Source of the DNA: Lindgomyces ingoldianus
Lineage: Eukaryota; Ascomycota; Dothideomycetes; Pleosporales; Lindgomycetaceae
Assembly (NCBI RefSeq): GCF_010093535.1
Contig: NW_022985182.1
Coordinates: forward strand, 941,785 to 1,005,784
Direction of reading: 5' to 3'
Length of the DNA stretch: 64,000 nucleotides
Shown here: in pieces, positions 21,000 to 31,465 of the stretch
How positions within the stretch are numbered: position 1 is the first letter of the stretch
Layout of the letters: each line of letters opens with the position of its first letter
Program-made: the position numbers and the translations under genes
The notes under the pieces: model-generated
Databases searched by the model: none
What the model saw: only the letters and a program-made list of their open reading frames with translations
What the model was told of the DNA's origin: nothing

Positions 21000-22466
21000 T
21001 TACTCATCCCCAGCCGTCACCACAAAGGGTCCATCACCCTGCACAAATCCCATGATTCCTCCACCTTCACCACCTCCTCGATGTCCTTTCCATTCTCCCA
21101 CCAACCCTTTTGCAGCAGCTGCAGTACCACCTCGTGCATCCCATCTCCTCACCACGCCATCGTAACCACAGGACGTCAGCAGCGCCGAATTTTTCAAAAA
21201 CTCGACTTTGACGACTGCGTGCTCGATTTCTTGATCTGCGTGCGCGCCTTCAATTCTTCGGCGGACAGCAAAACGGTGAGCGGTATCGAAGAGTGTGATA
21301 GAGCCATCGACGTTGCCCACGGCCATCAGCGTTAAAGGAGCTGAAGTAAAGGATATCGTTTCTACATTATCATTTCCAGCCTGAAGAGAAGCGAGAATCT
21401 GTCCAGCCTGGCCTGCAGAAGATGTTAATGCTTTAGGACTTCCGGCTTGCTTTGCACCACCATCCTTGCTACTAGCACCCCTTCCACTTGATCCTGTGGA
21501 CGGCGCAGCCTGACCTATTCTCGGCAAGCCAACAACACGGATATTGCCTTCTGGCCCCCCTACTACGGCGAAGGTACCATTTGGAGCAATGCCAACGCTG
21601 TAAAGCCCACCATCCACTTTGAATCGCTCGTCTAAACCAGTCAGGCCCACGACGTTCTGACCACCCTGCATACCGGCCAAACCCGCAGCCGCAGCATCAC
21701 CAAACACATCCCAGACGTAGAGGCTCGAGTCTTCGGACACGGTAGCCAGTAATTTTCCATCCGGACTCCACGTACCCGCCGTGCACGTCTCCGTATGTAA
21801 ATAGAAAGCCTGTAGAACTTGCAGCGGATTTGACTTTTCCGCAGCATTGATTTGGTAGACCCATACGGAGCCGTCGTTCGCGCCAAGTGCTACGACATTT
21901 GGATGATCGGGGGAAGGAGATGGTGAGAGCCAGTTGATTTCTTCCACCTCTTGCGCCTCGGCGAGGAATTTCCATCGTTTACCGGCAGGCTCACCTTGCC
22001 AGGTTCGTAGCTTGCCGTCTAGGCCAGCGGTGACGATATACTGGCCTTTGGGATGCGTGAAGGTGATTGAATTAATTGAATCCGTGTGACCCTCCAGTTT
22101 GAACAAACTCTTCAAGCTCTCCCGCTCCTGCGGCTGACCGGTTGCTTGGGGCCCAGTGGATGTCTGTGAGGGCGTCGCATCAAAAACGTAACCTACTTCG
22201 TCGCCGCCACCTGTAGCTATAATCTCAGGATGCACAGGGTGTTGCGCTATGCAGAAGATGCTGTCTTTGTGGCCGTCGAAATGAGCTGCGCTGTCATTCT
22301 GCAGTTGGATCTCCTCCATATTCACCTCTTCAACTTCACCGTCTTCGCCTTCCGACTCCATAGGCGCATCCCCATCATCGGTGATCTCTTCGCCAGCTTC
22401 AGCTTGATCTAGCATAGCGTCATCGTCATCCATGTCTGTGTCTGTGTGTTGGTTGTGGGCGGACAT
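21000..22466 (-). CDS. SQT1: WD40 ribosome-assembly protein, SQT1/AAMP family
   Basis: Single exon, 488 aa from the ATG at 22466. An acidic N-terminal tail (DTDMDDDDAMLDQAEAGEE, then GEDGEVEEVNMEE) precedes WD40 repeats: DGHKDSIFCIAQHPVHP, LEGHTDSINSITFTHPKGQ, TCTAGTWSPDGKLLATVSEDSSLYVWD, and a C-terminal SCGYDGVVRRWDAR. The acidic tail plus eight-bladed propeller is the Sqt1/AAMP pattern. Yeast Sqt1 is the dedicated chaperone that binds nascent uL16 (Rpl10) and delivers it to the cytoplasmic 60S subunit. The C-terminal half has a Gly/Ser/Ala-rich insertion (SSGRGASSKDGGAKQAG) common in filamentous fungal copies. Orthology is inferred from domain layout. Confidence 0.85.
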   Translation of the reverse strand: MSAHNQHTDTDMDDDDAMLDQAEAGEEITDDGDAPMESEGEDGEVEEVNMEEIQLQNDSAAHFDGHKDSIFCIAQHPVHPEIIATGGGDEVGYVFDATPSQTSTGPQATGQPQERESLKSLFKLEGHTDSINSITFTHPKGQYIVTAGLDGKLRTWQGEPAGKRWKFLAEAQEVEEINWLSPSPSPDHPNVVALGANDGSVWVYQINAAEKSNPLQVLQAFYLHTETCTAGTWSPDGKLLATVSEDSSLYVWDVFGDAAAAGLAGMQGGQNVVGLTGLDERFKVDGGLYSVGIAPNGTFAVVGGPEGNIRVVGLPRIGQAAPSTGSSGRGASSKDGGAKQAGSPKALTSSAGQAGQILASLQAGNDNVETISFTSAPLTLMAVGNVDGSITLFDTAHRFAVRRRIEGAHADQEIEHAVVKVEFLKNSALLTSCGYDGVVRRWDARGGTAAAAKGLVGEWKGHRGGGEGGGIMGFVQGDGPFVVTAGDE

Positions 22467-22753
22467 CGTCAAGAACGTTTAAATCTAGATTTACAAAATC
22501 GAGAGAGTGAATGTAGTAAAAGGTTTGTCCGCAAGAGCAGGAATATAAACGGTGGTGCTTAGAAATGCCACAGTGACAAATTCCATCAAGAACTTTTTAA
22601 TTCGGAAGCACGTCGGAGGTAGGAATGCCGACGTCATTACTAACAGACGCATAACACGTGATTTATACGACCAGATCTATATACGACAAAATTGCAATGT
22701 TCTACTCAAACCCACGCATACGTAATTTGAATCCAAGACATAGATTTGAAAGG

Positions 22754-24822
22754 CTAAAGCTTTGCGCCCTTCGCTCTCCTACTCTCCCTCTCCTTGTCCC
22801 TCAGGAACCGTCTCAAGATCTTCCCGCTTGGGCTCTTTGGAATCACATCAATGAATTCGATGCCTCCCTTGATCCACTTGTACCTGGCTTTGTGCTCCTC
22901 GACATGTTTCTGAATCTGGCGAGCAACCATCCGGTCATTCTCTTCAAGGCCGACGGCTGGTGATTTGACAATGAACGCCTTCGGGACTTCACCCGCGTCA
23001 TCATCGGGAACTTGGATGACGGCGCAATCATTGACAGCCGGATGCGTTAGAAGATGGGCCTCGAGCTCCGCGGGGGCTACTTGGTGTCCCTTGAGGTTTA
23101 TTAGCTTTCCTTCTCCACTCCATTTCTATTACAAACGCTTACCTTCACTTTAATTAGCTCCTTGATCCGGTCAACTATGAATACGTGTTCATGTCCCAAT
23201 GGCCCTTTACGAATCACCGCTTCGTCTCCAGTTCGCATGTATCCATCCTGGAATGTTTCCTTGTTGGCCTTTTCATTGTGCAAATAGCCTAAGACAACTG
23301 AAGGAGACTTGACGAGGAGTTCCCCGGGCTGGTCATACCCAGTGATCTCAACGCCTTCTGTCGTGACGATCTTACACTCAACGGCTGGTAGCAGAGAACC
23401 CGAAGATCCAAACCAGATGTCGTCTGGGCTAGAGGAGCACACGACGGTGCAGGTCTCAGTCAAGCCTTTTAGTTTCGGTTAGTTTCCCGCGGTTCATACC
23501 GTTCGTACAAGTAAGCTCACCATATCCTTGGCGGATGGCCCACGACGGGAATATCTTTTGCAAGTCTTCTGCCGTCTCCTTTCCGAGAGGTGCTGCCCCC
23601 GTGAATATCGACCAAACGCTACTAAGGTCGTATTTATCTAACACACTCTTATTCTTTGTCATCAAAATGATAATCGGGGGAACCTATTCCAGTAAGTTTC
23701 GTCTCACTCCAGTGGGAGGCACGACCGACCAGAAACAGCGAGTTAATCTTAAATCGCTGGACGGACTCTAAGAAGGTCGTGAAATCGAATTTAGGCAAGA
23801 CTATCACGCCGTCGCCGCGGTAAACACTAGCATGGCAGATGACAACCAAACCATATATGTGGCTCATTGGCAAAAGCCCGAGCGCGACATCGGTGTAATC
23901 GGTCTGCTCTGTAGGTAATCTCTTTGTATCTCGATATGGCTTATCATATACGGCAATTTGAACTACGGAGAGTTAATGACGAACATTTCCGGAATGGATA
24001 TCCACTTACGTGTGTTGGCGATAACATTTTTATGCGAAATCATGACACCTTTCTAAGAATTGTGAGCGGGGCATTCAAGACAAATTAGAGCGGGTGGTTC
24101 TACCGGCAGACCAGACGTGCCACTTGAGTAGCACAAGAAAGCAGTGCGCTTTGCGCCATGACCTGGCTCCCAATTTAACGGCTCCAAACGGTCCAGCTTC
24201 TGGCCTTCTCGGATGAGGTCATCGACCGTCTTCATGCCACTTGGGCTGCTCTTTCCACCAGCGAATTTCTCAGGTACCTCAAGGATATAGATGCGGTTGC
24301 TCGGTATCCCTACTTTCTGTGCGGCTTCTTGCGCGGCCTTGAGCAGCGGGATGCAGGTGAAAAGAGCTTTCGCGCCGGAGTCCTTCAATTGGTATTCGAG
24401 CTCGGCTGCTGAGTACGCGGCATTCACGGGCGACTGAATTCCACCAAGACGGTGTGTGGCCCATGCTAGCGGGAGCGTGTCAAGCTGGAAGTAGTCAGCA
24501 CATCGGCAGCCGTGAAGCCAGGGCAGGAAAGCGCGAGTCGTACCGCATTCACCGAAAATACGGCTACGACTTTGTCCCACTCCGATCCCTCGTTTGGAGA
24601 CCAACCAAACTCTTTCGCGAGACCTCGCGCCAGGTAGTCAACTCGCTCCTTGACCTCTAAGCTCGAGTAGTGTTTTCCAGTTAGGCCGCAGGTGAAGGGA
24701 GACTTTGAGTATCCTAGCGGGTGTCGTCCATAGTGCTCCTCGAGCATAAAGTCGGCTATCGGTATCCCGTCGGGCGGGTCAAAGGGGAGCTCGGGGACCC
24801 ACGAGGGGGCGGTAAACGTCAT
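22754..24822 (-). CDS. Peroxisomal acyl/aryl-CoA ligase (4-coumarate-CoA ligase-like, ANL superfamily)
   Basis: Seven exons: 24822-24544, 24484-24104, 24052-24010, 23962-23730, 23683-23521, 23465-23143 and 23089-22754, all in phase, 585 aa. Motifs in order: AMP-binding P-loop YSSGTSGLPKGV (split by intron 2), LPMSHIYGL, VPPIIILMTK, the GAAPLGKE and QGYGLTET elements (A5), DGYMRTGDEAVI (A7), VDRIKELIKVKGHQVAP (hinge, A8) and PKSPSGKILRR with the catalytic Lys (A10). The protein ends AKL, a PTS1 peroxisomal signal. It adenylates a carboxylic acid and transfers it to CoA; 4CL-like and phenylacetyl-CoA ligase-like fungal enzymes share this layout, so the acid cannot be named. It lies 288 bp upstream of SQT1 on the same strand. 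Confidence 0.92.
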
Positions 24823-25832
24823 GTTGGCGGCCGTTTGCACTTGTCTATTTGGCTACGTGGATGGCAGCTGCTTGAACTCTAGATTCCGCAGGCCAAGAAG
24901 CACAATTGGGGAGGAGTGAGAAGAGACGAAATCAGGGACAGGGGCTGTCACGGCTTTTTCATGGCTTGAAGATGACGCTTAGCAAGCGCCTTCGGATGGC
25001 GGCCACAGCTCGGGGATGAGCACCATCAGCCATCTCCGCATGGGGAGCTTGTCCCAAGACTCCAACAAGAAACCTGGGGTAGCCTCGGTAATCCTGATAC
25101 GGCTAGCTAATAAAGCTGGGGCCCTTTACAACCATGCACGGCACGTGCACGCTGGTTACAAGACCGCCGTGCTCTTAACAGTCTCCCGTTTCGCGGCTTC
25201 AGCAAATCACAAACGGCAAGAGATAATTAATTCAAAAGTTTACGGAAGTAAAGAGATGCCTCCTTTATATTCTAGTCCGAATATTTTATTTGTATTCTTA
25301 TATGAAGTTTGAAGTTCCCTTAGATTTTGGTAGATTTGTACGGATTATGGGTTGTGAGCTTTTGGTGTGCGGCCGGCCGTTGAAGTCTCGGCGCTCACGA
25401 TATCATGTCTCCACGAGTCCATGCCCTTCAGCCTTTAAAACGTCCAAATATGAAATGGAGTAAATTTGGTGCAGATACCACATGTCTGGCTCCGCCGTCA
25501 CAACACCACACGCTGCTCTGCCATGCTACAGCGCGAGTCTTGGTCTCAACATTCACATCCACCACTCCAACTCAGCCATTCACTACTTCCTTCAAGGGAA
25601 ATGTGCAGGGGTCATGATTCACCCATTTAATATTCTTCGCTGATTGAAAAATTGGCTACTTCTGTCTCAATACACTTCAACAGCAGCCATGTTCTGTGCC
25701 CAGAATAAATACTTTTGTCCATCGGTCCTTTCTTCTGCTAGATTTCTCTCCTTCTGCAACGCTTTTTGTTCCTTTAACCTCAATATACTACCTTCATATT
25801 GTTATGTTCGTTCGTGTATCCCAATTTCCACC

Positions 25833-25955
25833 ATGAGCAGCTCTGAGCCTCCTACTGAGTTAACTTTAGCACCAATTGCTGCAGATAGCAACACCAAGGG
25901 CAAGAGAGATTCCCTAGTGTCACAAGACACGGCTCAAGCCAGTATTTTTGATTAG
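25833..25955 (+). CDS. Possible small ORF, 40 codons
   Basis: ATG in a TTTCCACCATGAGC context, which is a strong start, encoding MSSSEPPTELTLAPIAADS and ending QASIFD. An in-frame continuation after the TAG and a nearby second frame (EFNEVLALDYFKQQKIRV, about 26041-26097) look protein-like, so this could be the first exon of a short spliced gene. I found no clean splice pair. Function unknown; may be chance. Confidence 0.2.
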   Translation: MSSSEPPTELTLAPIAADSNTKGKRDSLVSQDTAQASIFD

Positions 25956-26566
25956 GATTTCCACTCTTTGGACGTTCCCTGTTCTCAACACGCGCCCTCT
26001 CTTGAACTAAGCCTCCAAGTTCATGGTCAAATGCTCACTAGGAATTCAACGAAGTTCTCGCCCTCGACTACTTCAAGCAGCAAAAAATCAGAGTGTAGAG
26101 TGGGGGTTTCCTGTCTGGTGTAGAAGGTGCGCGTGGGAGAAAATGTGGTGTTATGGGTGATTATGTGATGTTGATAGTGAATCTAGAAGATGGTTATTTG
26201 ACATCTGGCTTCTGTACTTGAATGATTGTTTGATTTATGCGATGTAGGGTTGAAAGTTGTTGGAAAGTTGTAGTGATGTAATTAGTGCCGCAACGCCTGA
26301 GGGACTCACTTAACCACCATGGTAGAACACACAGGAGTGCGAATGGAGCTTACTGTAACCCCTTAAGCCTATAATTAGCCACTTATTTTGGCATCTTCTC
26401 CAAAAGTGAACCTCTAAATCAAGTGAATTTCTGCATGTAAATGAGATATCAGAGCTGTAGGGAGGTTCTAGGGTATCGGGGAGACCCTTGCTTCCTTAAC
26501 AGAATAAGCAGGGGCGTGAATGAAGCTTTCTATGTCTTTGCACCTCCATCTATCGCTGCATATCTG

Positions 26567-26768
26567 TGTTGATATAGCTCTAGAATTTGACCAATACCAT
26601 AGATTAAATAGACTATTTACAATCTAGAGATCTTATACTATGTAAGGAATGCCCTAGAGATCTATGATACACGAGGAGAATAGTACAGAGTGTGAATAGA
26701 GGTACTACTGTGTTGTGGAGATGAATGAAATCCTTAATATTCCTTCTATCAAGTAAATATCAATAACA
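26567..26768. repeat. Candidate solo LTR (about 200 bp)
   Basis: Starts TGTTGATAT and ends ATATCAATAACA, i.e. TG..CA ends with imperfect inverted terminal repeats, and has the AT-rich, low-coding composition of a Copia-type LTR. No gag/pol frame lies on either side and I see no 5-bp target-site duplication, so this would be an old, recombined remnant. Low confidence without a genome-wide repeat search. Confidence 0.3.
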
Positions 26769-27148
26769 CCTATCCCATTTGTCTACTACACGACAATGAA
26801 GAAGATAATAGGGGCCTCCTTAGCCGGATATGCAGTTGAATGTTCACTACGAATATTTTCGGAGTAGAAGGCGAGATCAGGGGTTCTTATTGGCTTGTAT
26901 TGTTGTCTATAAATGCTCCCAAAAGGTTCGGCCGAAGGAAAACTTATGCTGCTTATCTGCCTTAAGCATCTAGGCTTTGCATTTCGGACCCGTCCTTTAG
27001 AGCCTGTGTCGTAAGGCGCATCACCTTTTCGGGTGGTTACGGCTGCGGTATGGACTGGCTACTGACTAGCAGAGAACTTGGCCTTTTAACGAACTGCGTC
27101 TTATCCGTTGCCGTATGATATGGCATCAGTCACGGGTACGCGCCATCC

Positions 27149-27496
27149 CTATGCAGCACACTCCTTGGACCTATTGGTAAAGAATGCAGAGGACAGAGCA
27201 CTGTCAGTGGCGTCCGAGCCAAGAGCCATAACCGCTTCGAAGTGCCCCCACTCACCCATATTTCTGCGTGACTTCTTGTGAATCTTCTCGCGAATCTTCT
27301 TGTGGTTTGTCAGGGTATCGCCATCATCTAAATGGACGAGCTTGCGCTGTCCTGCATGCTCTCCAACCTAAGCGTTTCTCGATAGCTTAGAATTGATCTC
27401 TACAGCACCCTCACGGATAATTTTAATGCACAGAAGGTTTTCCAGGCCCCATCTCTGCTGTCGATATCCTCTAGCGACGTGTCTCTTTAAAGCATG
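27149..27496 (-). pseudogene. Decayed coding frame of unknown family
   Basis: A minus-strand frame reads for about 115 codons with one internal TAG (27368-27370). It looks like protein: ALKRHVARGYRQQRWGLENL, then VGEHAGQRKLVHLDDGDTL, KKIREKIHKKSRRNMGEWGH and FEAVMALGSDATDSALSS. I do not recognise the family. It could be a relic of a transposon-borne or accessory gene near the candidate LTR, or a chance frame. Confidence 0.3.
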
Positions 27497-27974
27497 CAAC
27501 TAATTATTACTACTTCCTGCTCCTAGCGACGGTCCCGTGATAATATCTTCTACCTACCTGACTATCTAGAAAAGCAACCAAAGGATCCACTAGAAGTTAA
27601 AGACACCAAGACATCTCGAACAGCACTCAGAGAAAGGTAGAGGTGCTCCAAAAACCCTGTCAGCCTTTCCCCTAATAGAACGAGGATTCCTGAAGCCGTT
27701 GTTAACAAGTGATTTGATGGTATTAGGCTTCTTATTCTATAATAGAGACCTTTATCTAGGCTCCCTACTCAGGCTATGCGCAAAAGGGGGTACCCAATGT
27801 CGAGATTAGAGAAGAGGGGTTGAACATCCACTTGCATACCTTCTAGAAAAGCCAATGTACTCTCTGATCCTTGCTCGCCACCCTTAGCCACAATACCAAT
27901 CTCCACAACTGGCACCATTCAGCAAGAAAGGGGTGGAATACACTGATTCGTAACTACCTCCACCTCCTCCTCCT

Positions 27975-29651
27975 TCATCCCATAAACTCTCTTACAAACT
28001 CCGCCACCACCTCTGGCCTCTCCACCATCGGCAAATGACCCGCCCCATCCACAACCTTCAACTCCACACCAGTCCCCAGCGTCTCCGCCATCTCCTTCAT
28101 CGTCTTCGGCAGCACGCCATCACCCGCCCCAACTACAAATGCACCTTTCCCCTGATACCCCCTCATCAACTCCCTAAAGTCATATTGATACAGCGCTTGA
28201 ACACTCTCCTTGAACCCCTGCAAACTATTCTCCTTCACCATGTTCTTGACCCTTTCAATCTCTGGCAAAATCGCAGAAGAAGCGTAACTCTCTTTCGTAA
28301 ACCACCTCCGTACCGTAAGCTCAGCTAACTGGTTACCTACGATGGGTTCACCAGACGAAGCCTTCGCGCCTTCCGTTTCGCAAACTTCGATCCGCTCGCC
28401 CCATGCTTTTGGATTCCCAGGCGGAGCGACGGAGTTTGTGTCGCAGGCCACGAACGCAGTGATGCGGGTTGGGTACTTGAGAGCTGCGTTCAGCGCAGTA
28501 GCGCCGCCAAGGCTGACGCCCACGGCTGTGGCCGTGGGGACGCGGAGGGCATTAAGGAGGGTGATGATGTCGGAGGCGAGGACGTCGACTGTAATTGGGC
28601 GTTTGTTTTCTGTGGGGACGGAAGTCCGACCCCGGGTGTTGTAGCGCAGGATGCGGTATTTGTAGTTTGTAGTTTTGAGGAGGTGAGGGACGAATGAATC
28701 CCAGATGCCGATGTTGACGAGGATCGAATTTACGAGGACGATGACAGGGGCATTGGGGTCGGAGGAGCCTTCAAGACGGTAGGGGATATTTACTCTGTCT
28801 GGAGTTGTGACAAAAGACTCAATTGCCGGATACCCCGTCAATACAGCGCTCGCGGGAATCGTCTTCGTCAATCCATCTGGGCTCTCCGCAGCCACAGTCT
28901 CGGGCGTCGACAAGGAAGAAAGGTCCCTAGGTGCCGGTCCAAACGTATAATACAAATCATACGTTCTCCTCCTCTTCTCACCCACCACACTCCTATAAAT
29001 CTCATCATTCCACTTCGTACTTGTCGCAGCCACAAACTCCGGTCCACCCAACCCATTCACAGGCGCATACTCATGTAGCGCTAGAAACTCCTTCTCCCTC
29101 TCCGGCTCCAGATTGCTAGTCACAAATCTACGAGTTCGTCTCCACCCTGGGACTTTCATGAGAAGTGGGATATGTTCTTCTTTATACCACCTTGCCAATT
29201 CTTTCTCCTTATCGTCACCGGGATGGAGACTCAAAAATACAGCAACCATAACATTGCCTTCCGCACAATTTTCCATATCCTCCATCCTCTTAAACCCCTC
29301 CCCTCTAACTTCCTCCACAAAATCGTAGAATCGCCTATCAACTTTAATCTGCTTCATCGTATCCCTCTCCCTCTGGCTCTGCACCGGTGGTAACCGCAAT
29401 TTCGTGTACACATCTTTCGTCAACCAGTCCATATCCTCGATATCGTAAATCGCCATCCATTCCGGCCTAGTCTCAGAAGCAGGGCTGTGGGCCAAGATGT
29501 CGTTGGCGCGGTACCGGAAGCCATTTTGGCAGAAGCTGAGACGGAGGCGGCCAGGGCCGTGTTCATTGTTGTACCAGTCGTGGAATTGGGGGATTGGGAG
29601 AGAGGATTTAGGTTGCATAGTTACGTAAAGGATGCCTGGTGTTGGTGCCAT
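27975..29651 (-). CDS. Fusion: two EthD-like (dimeric alpha/beta barrel) domains plus alpha/beta hydrolase of the enol-lactonase type
   Basis: Single exon, 558 aa. Residues 1-125 (ILYVTMQPK, FHDWYNNEHGPGR) and 130-240 (NVMVAVFLSLHPG, LARWYKEEHIPLL, PGWRRTRRF) each carry the W-Y-x-x-E-H signature of EthD/ferredoxin-like dimeric barrels. Residues 265-558 are an alpha/beta hydrolase: IPYRLEGSSDPNAPVIVLVN, the nucleophile elbow GVSLGG (Ser380), and the catalytic His539 in GAGHLPMVERP. The closest type known to me is the 3-oxoadipate enol-lactonase (PcaD/CatD) group. It lies tail-on to the muconate cyclase gene (same strand, 575 bp apart), which supports a role in opening the lactone made by that pathway. 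The EthD-like part may be a second catalytic or a product-handling domain. Confidence 0.85.
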   Translation of the reverse strand: MAPTPGILYVTMQPKSSLPIPQFHDWYNNEHGPGRLRLSFCQNGFRYRANDILAHSPASETRPEWMAIYDIEDMDWLTKDVYTKLRLPPVQSQRERDTMKQIKVDRRFYDFVEEVRGEGFKRMEDMENCAEGNVMVAVFLSLHPGDDKEKELARWYKEEHIPLLMKVPGWRRTRRFVTSNLEPEREKEFLALHEYAPVNGLGGPEFVAATSTKWNDEIYRSVVGEKRRRTYDLYYTFGPAPRDLSSLSTPETVAAESPDGLTKTIPASAVLTGYPAIESFVTTPDRVNIPYRLEGSSDPNAPVIVLVNSILVNIGIWDSFVPHLLKTTNYKYRILRYNTRGRTSVPTENKRPITVDVLASDIITLLNALRVPTATAVGVSLGGATALNAALKYPTRITAFVACDTNSVAPPGNPKAWGERIEVCETEGAKASSGEPIVGNQLAELTVRRWFTKESYASSAILPEIERVKNMVKENSLQGFKESVQALYQYDFRELMRGYQGKGAFVVGAGDGVLPKTMKEMAETLGTGVELKVVDGAGHLPMVERPEVVAEFVREFMG

Positions 29652-30225
29652 GGCGAAAAAGATATTTCCAACTTCCCTCTAAAAATCAAAGCGTTGAAGA
29701 TGTGAGAGGGAATTCAGGATTGGTCTGCAGGTAGTCTGATCTGATATGGCTAAGAAGGGTTGTTGGGAAGGATCAAGACAGAAAGAAATGTAAGACGAAC
29801 GAGTCCTCCACAACAATCCCCGACATTGGAGAGGCCGCGCCGCCATGACGAATGCGGCTGGGGTGTTTATGAGTTGCTCCGGTGGCATCTGCCGGCAGAA
29901 GGTTTGGCCTGGAAAGTCGAGCAACGAAATTGCCCCGCGTCAGTTCCGAGGTCGGAACTGGGCTGCCCCTCGATCGAGAATACGCCGAAATGTGCGTGTG
30001 CAACTGAAGGCGTTTTTGATTATGCACGAAGTCAGCCGAAAAGATATGCAGCTAACATATTTCATCAGTCTGACAGGGGTTGCAGAGTGGCTCGGTATGG
30101 GTGCCGGGAAGTGGAAGCTTTGCTTTGTGTCGCGCATGTCTAATTTCACAGTCTACCTAATCACCGAATCACAAGAAGGAATGCCAGTGTGACAGAAGCC
30201 ATCTATTGCTATACCCTTTCCTGCC
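29652..30225. other. Intergenic, 574 bp
   Basis: Promoter of the EthD/hydrolase gene and 3' flank of the cyclase gene. Open frames on both strands (29760-30192) overlap each other and have no recognisable product. Confidence 0.45.
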
Positions 30226-31465
30226 TTAATCATACCAAATCGCATTCATTCCAAAGCCCGGCTCCTTAATCTCCAGCCTCGCCACTCGAGCCAAAAACTC
30301 CTTATGCCATCTATATATCTCAATACCCCCTTTCTCATCATCGGTCAAAGCGAGCCATTCATCTGTCCAGGGGCAAGGACTGACAGCGTTTGAATGACCA
30401 CCGCTTGTCGGCGTAGGGTTGAGACAAATCTGGCGCTCAATCACTCCATCCGCATTGACCTTGAAAGCGGCGATGTAGCCTGTTAGATCAAAGGAATTTG
30501 CCCGCGAGGTAGCGAACAGGTATTGGCTGGATTGAGTGAGGAAGACTACGTCGCTGCGGTACATTTTGGGGTTGGGAATGTCTATGGCATGCTCATGAGT
30601 ATTGTTTGCTGATATTCGAACTGCCAGAGTACACTCACCGGGAGGTATCAGTGGATAGCTTTTATGCGTATACACCGGCAATCGCGTCTTCTCGTCGATT
30701 ACATACTCGCACAATCGATTCCCAGCCTCCATCAAGGCATACAGATACTTCCCACTGGGGTGTATTTCTACCCATCTTGGATGATCGCCTTTCGCTGGTG
30801 CATCCACACTGCCAACCAGTTCCACCGTTCCATCATTGTGCTTTTTGTGGCACCACAGTCGGTTGGCCCACATGTCTGCAGAATATAGATAAGTTTCTGT
30901 GGGATCAAACACCATGCCGTGGATCGCAGACTTATCACAGTATTCATAGTCTTGAATGTGCTTGTCTATACTGCCATCTTCCTTGACACTGAAGACATTG
31001 CCGTAGTTAGCGTAGTCGTAGAATGGGTTTCCGTATACACAGTAGGGCGGTTTCTTAGCCGCGAGAACAAAAATTGCGCGCGTTCCAGTGTCTGCTTCTG
31101 CTGCCTTCGCTGCAGCTTTTCAGTTAAGTGCTGTTGTGAGTCGAAGTCTGAAGACGTACGATGACCGCCCATGGGGTGCGAAGAGCTGTGAACAATTTCA
31201 GAGGGGCTCGTGACTACATGACTAGACCATTTCTTCATCGACGCGCCGTAGATGTTCATTCTCCTGTGCTAGACGAAGATAATGAGCCGTTGACCGCAAT
31301 TGGAAGGCAAGATGCACCTACGTCGAAGGTCATCCATGAAATGGGCTCATTTTGAGGAATCTCTGTCTTCTTAGTGACTTTTAAGCTTAACGCCTCGTCG
31401 TCGAACTCGACCGTAACAATGATGCCTGGTGGGGTCCATGTCCCTACCATGAGGTGGTGCTTCAT
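30226..31465 (-). CDS. 3-carboxy-cis,cis-muconate cyclase-type beta-propeller lactonase
   Basis: Exons 31465-31322, 31268-31160, 31109-30639 and 30581-30226; 359 aa. Introns of 53, 50 and 57 bp join in phase (MTFD|HRRMNIYGA, GGH P KAAEADTG, LIPP|DIPNPKMYR). Motifs: MVGTWTPPGIIVTVEFD, IYGASMKKWSS, FVLAAKKPPYCVYGNPFY, IHGMVFDPTETYLYSADMW, GDHPRWVEIHPSGKYLYAL, YLFATSRANSFDL, TPTSGGHSNAVSPCPWTDE. This is the seven-bladed propeller family of Neurospora/Aspergillus carboxymuconate cyclase (CMLE), which lactonises 3-carboxy-cis,cis-muconate in the protocatechuate branch; the fold and length (about 365 aa) match. It is divergent from the intradiol dioxygenase, with a 550 bp shared promoter. Confidence 0.92.

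Larger units (their letters stand above)
24823..27974. other. Gene-poor interval, 3.15 kb
   Basis: Contains a possible solo LTR (26567-26768), a decayed frame (27149-27496, minus) and one possible small ORF (25833-25955). The rest is AT-rich with short frames only. Confidence 0.45.
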
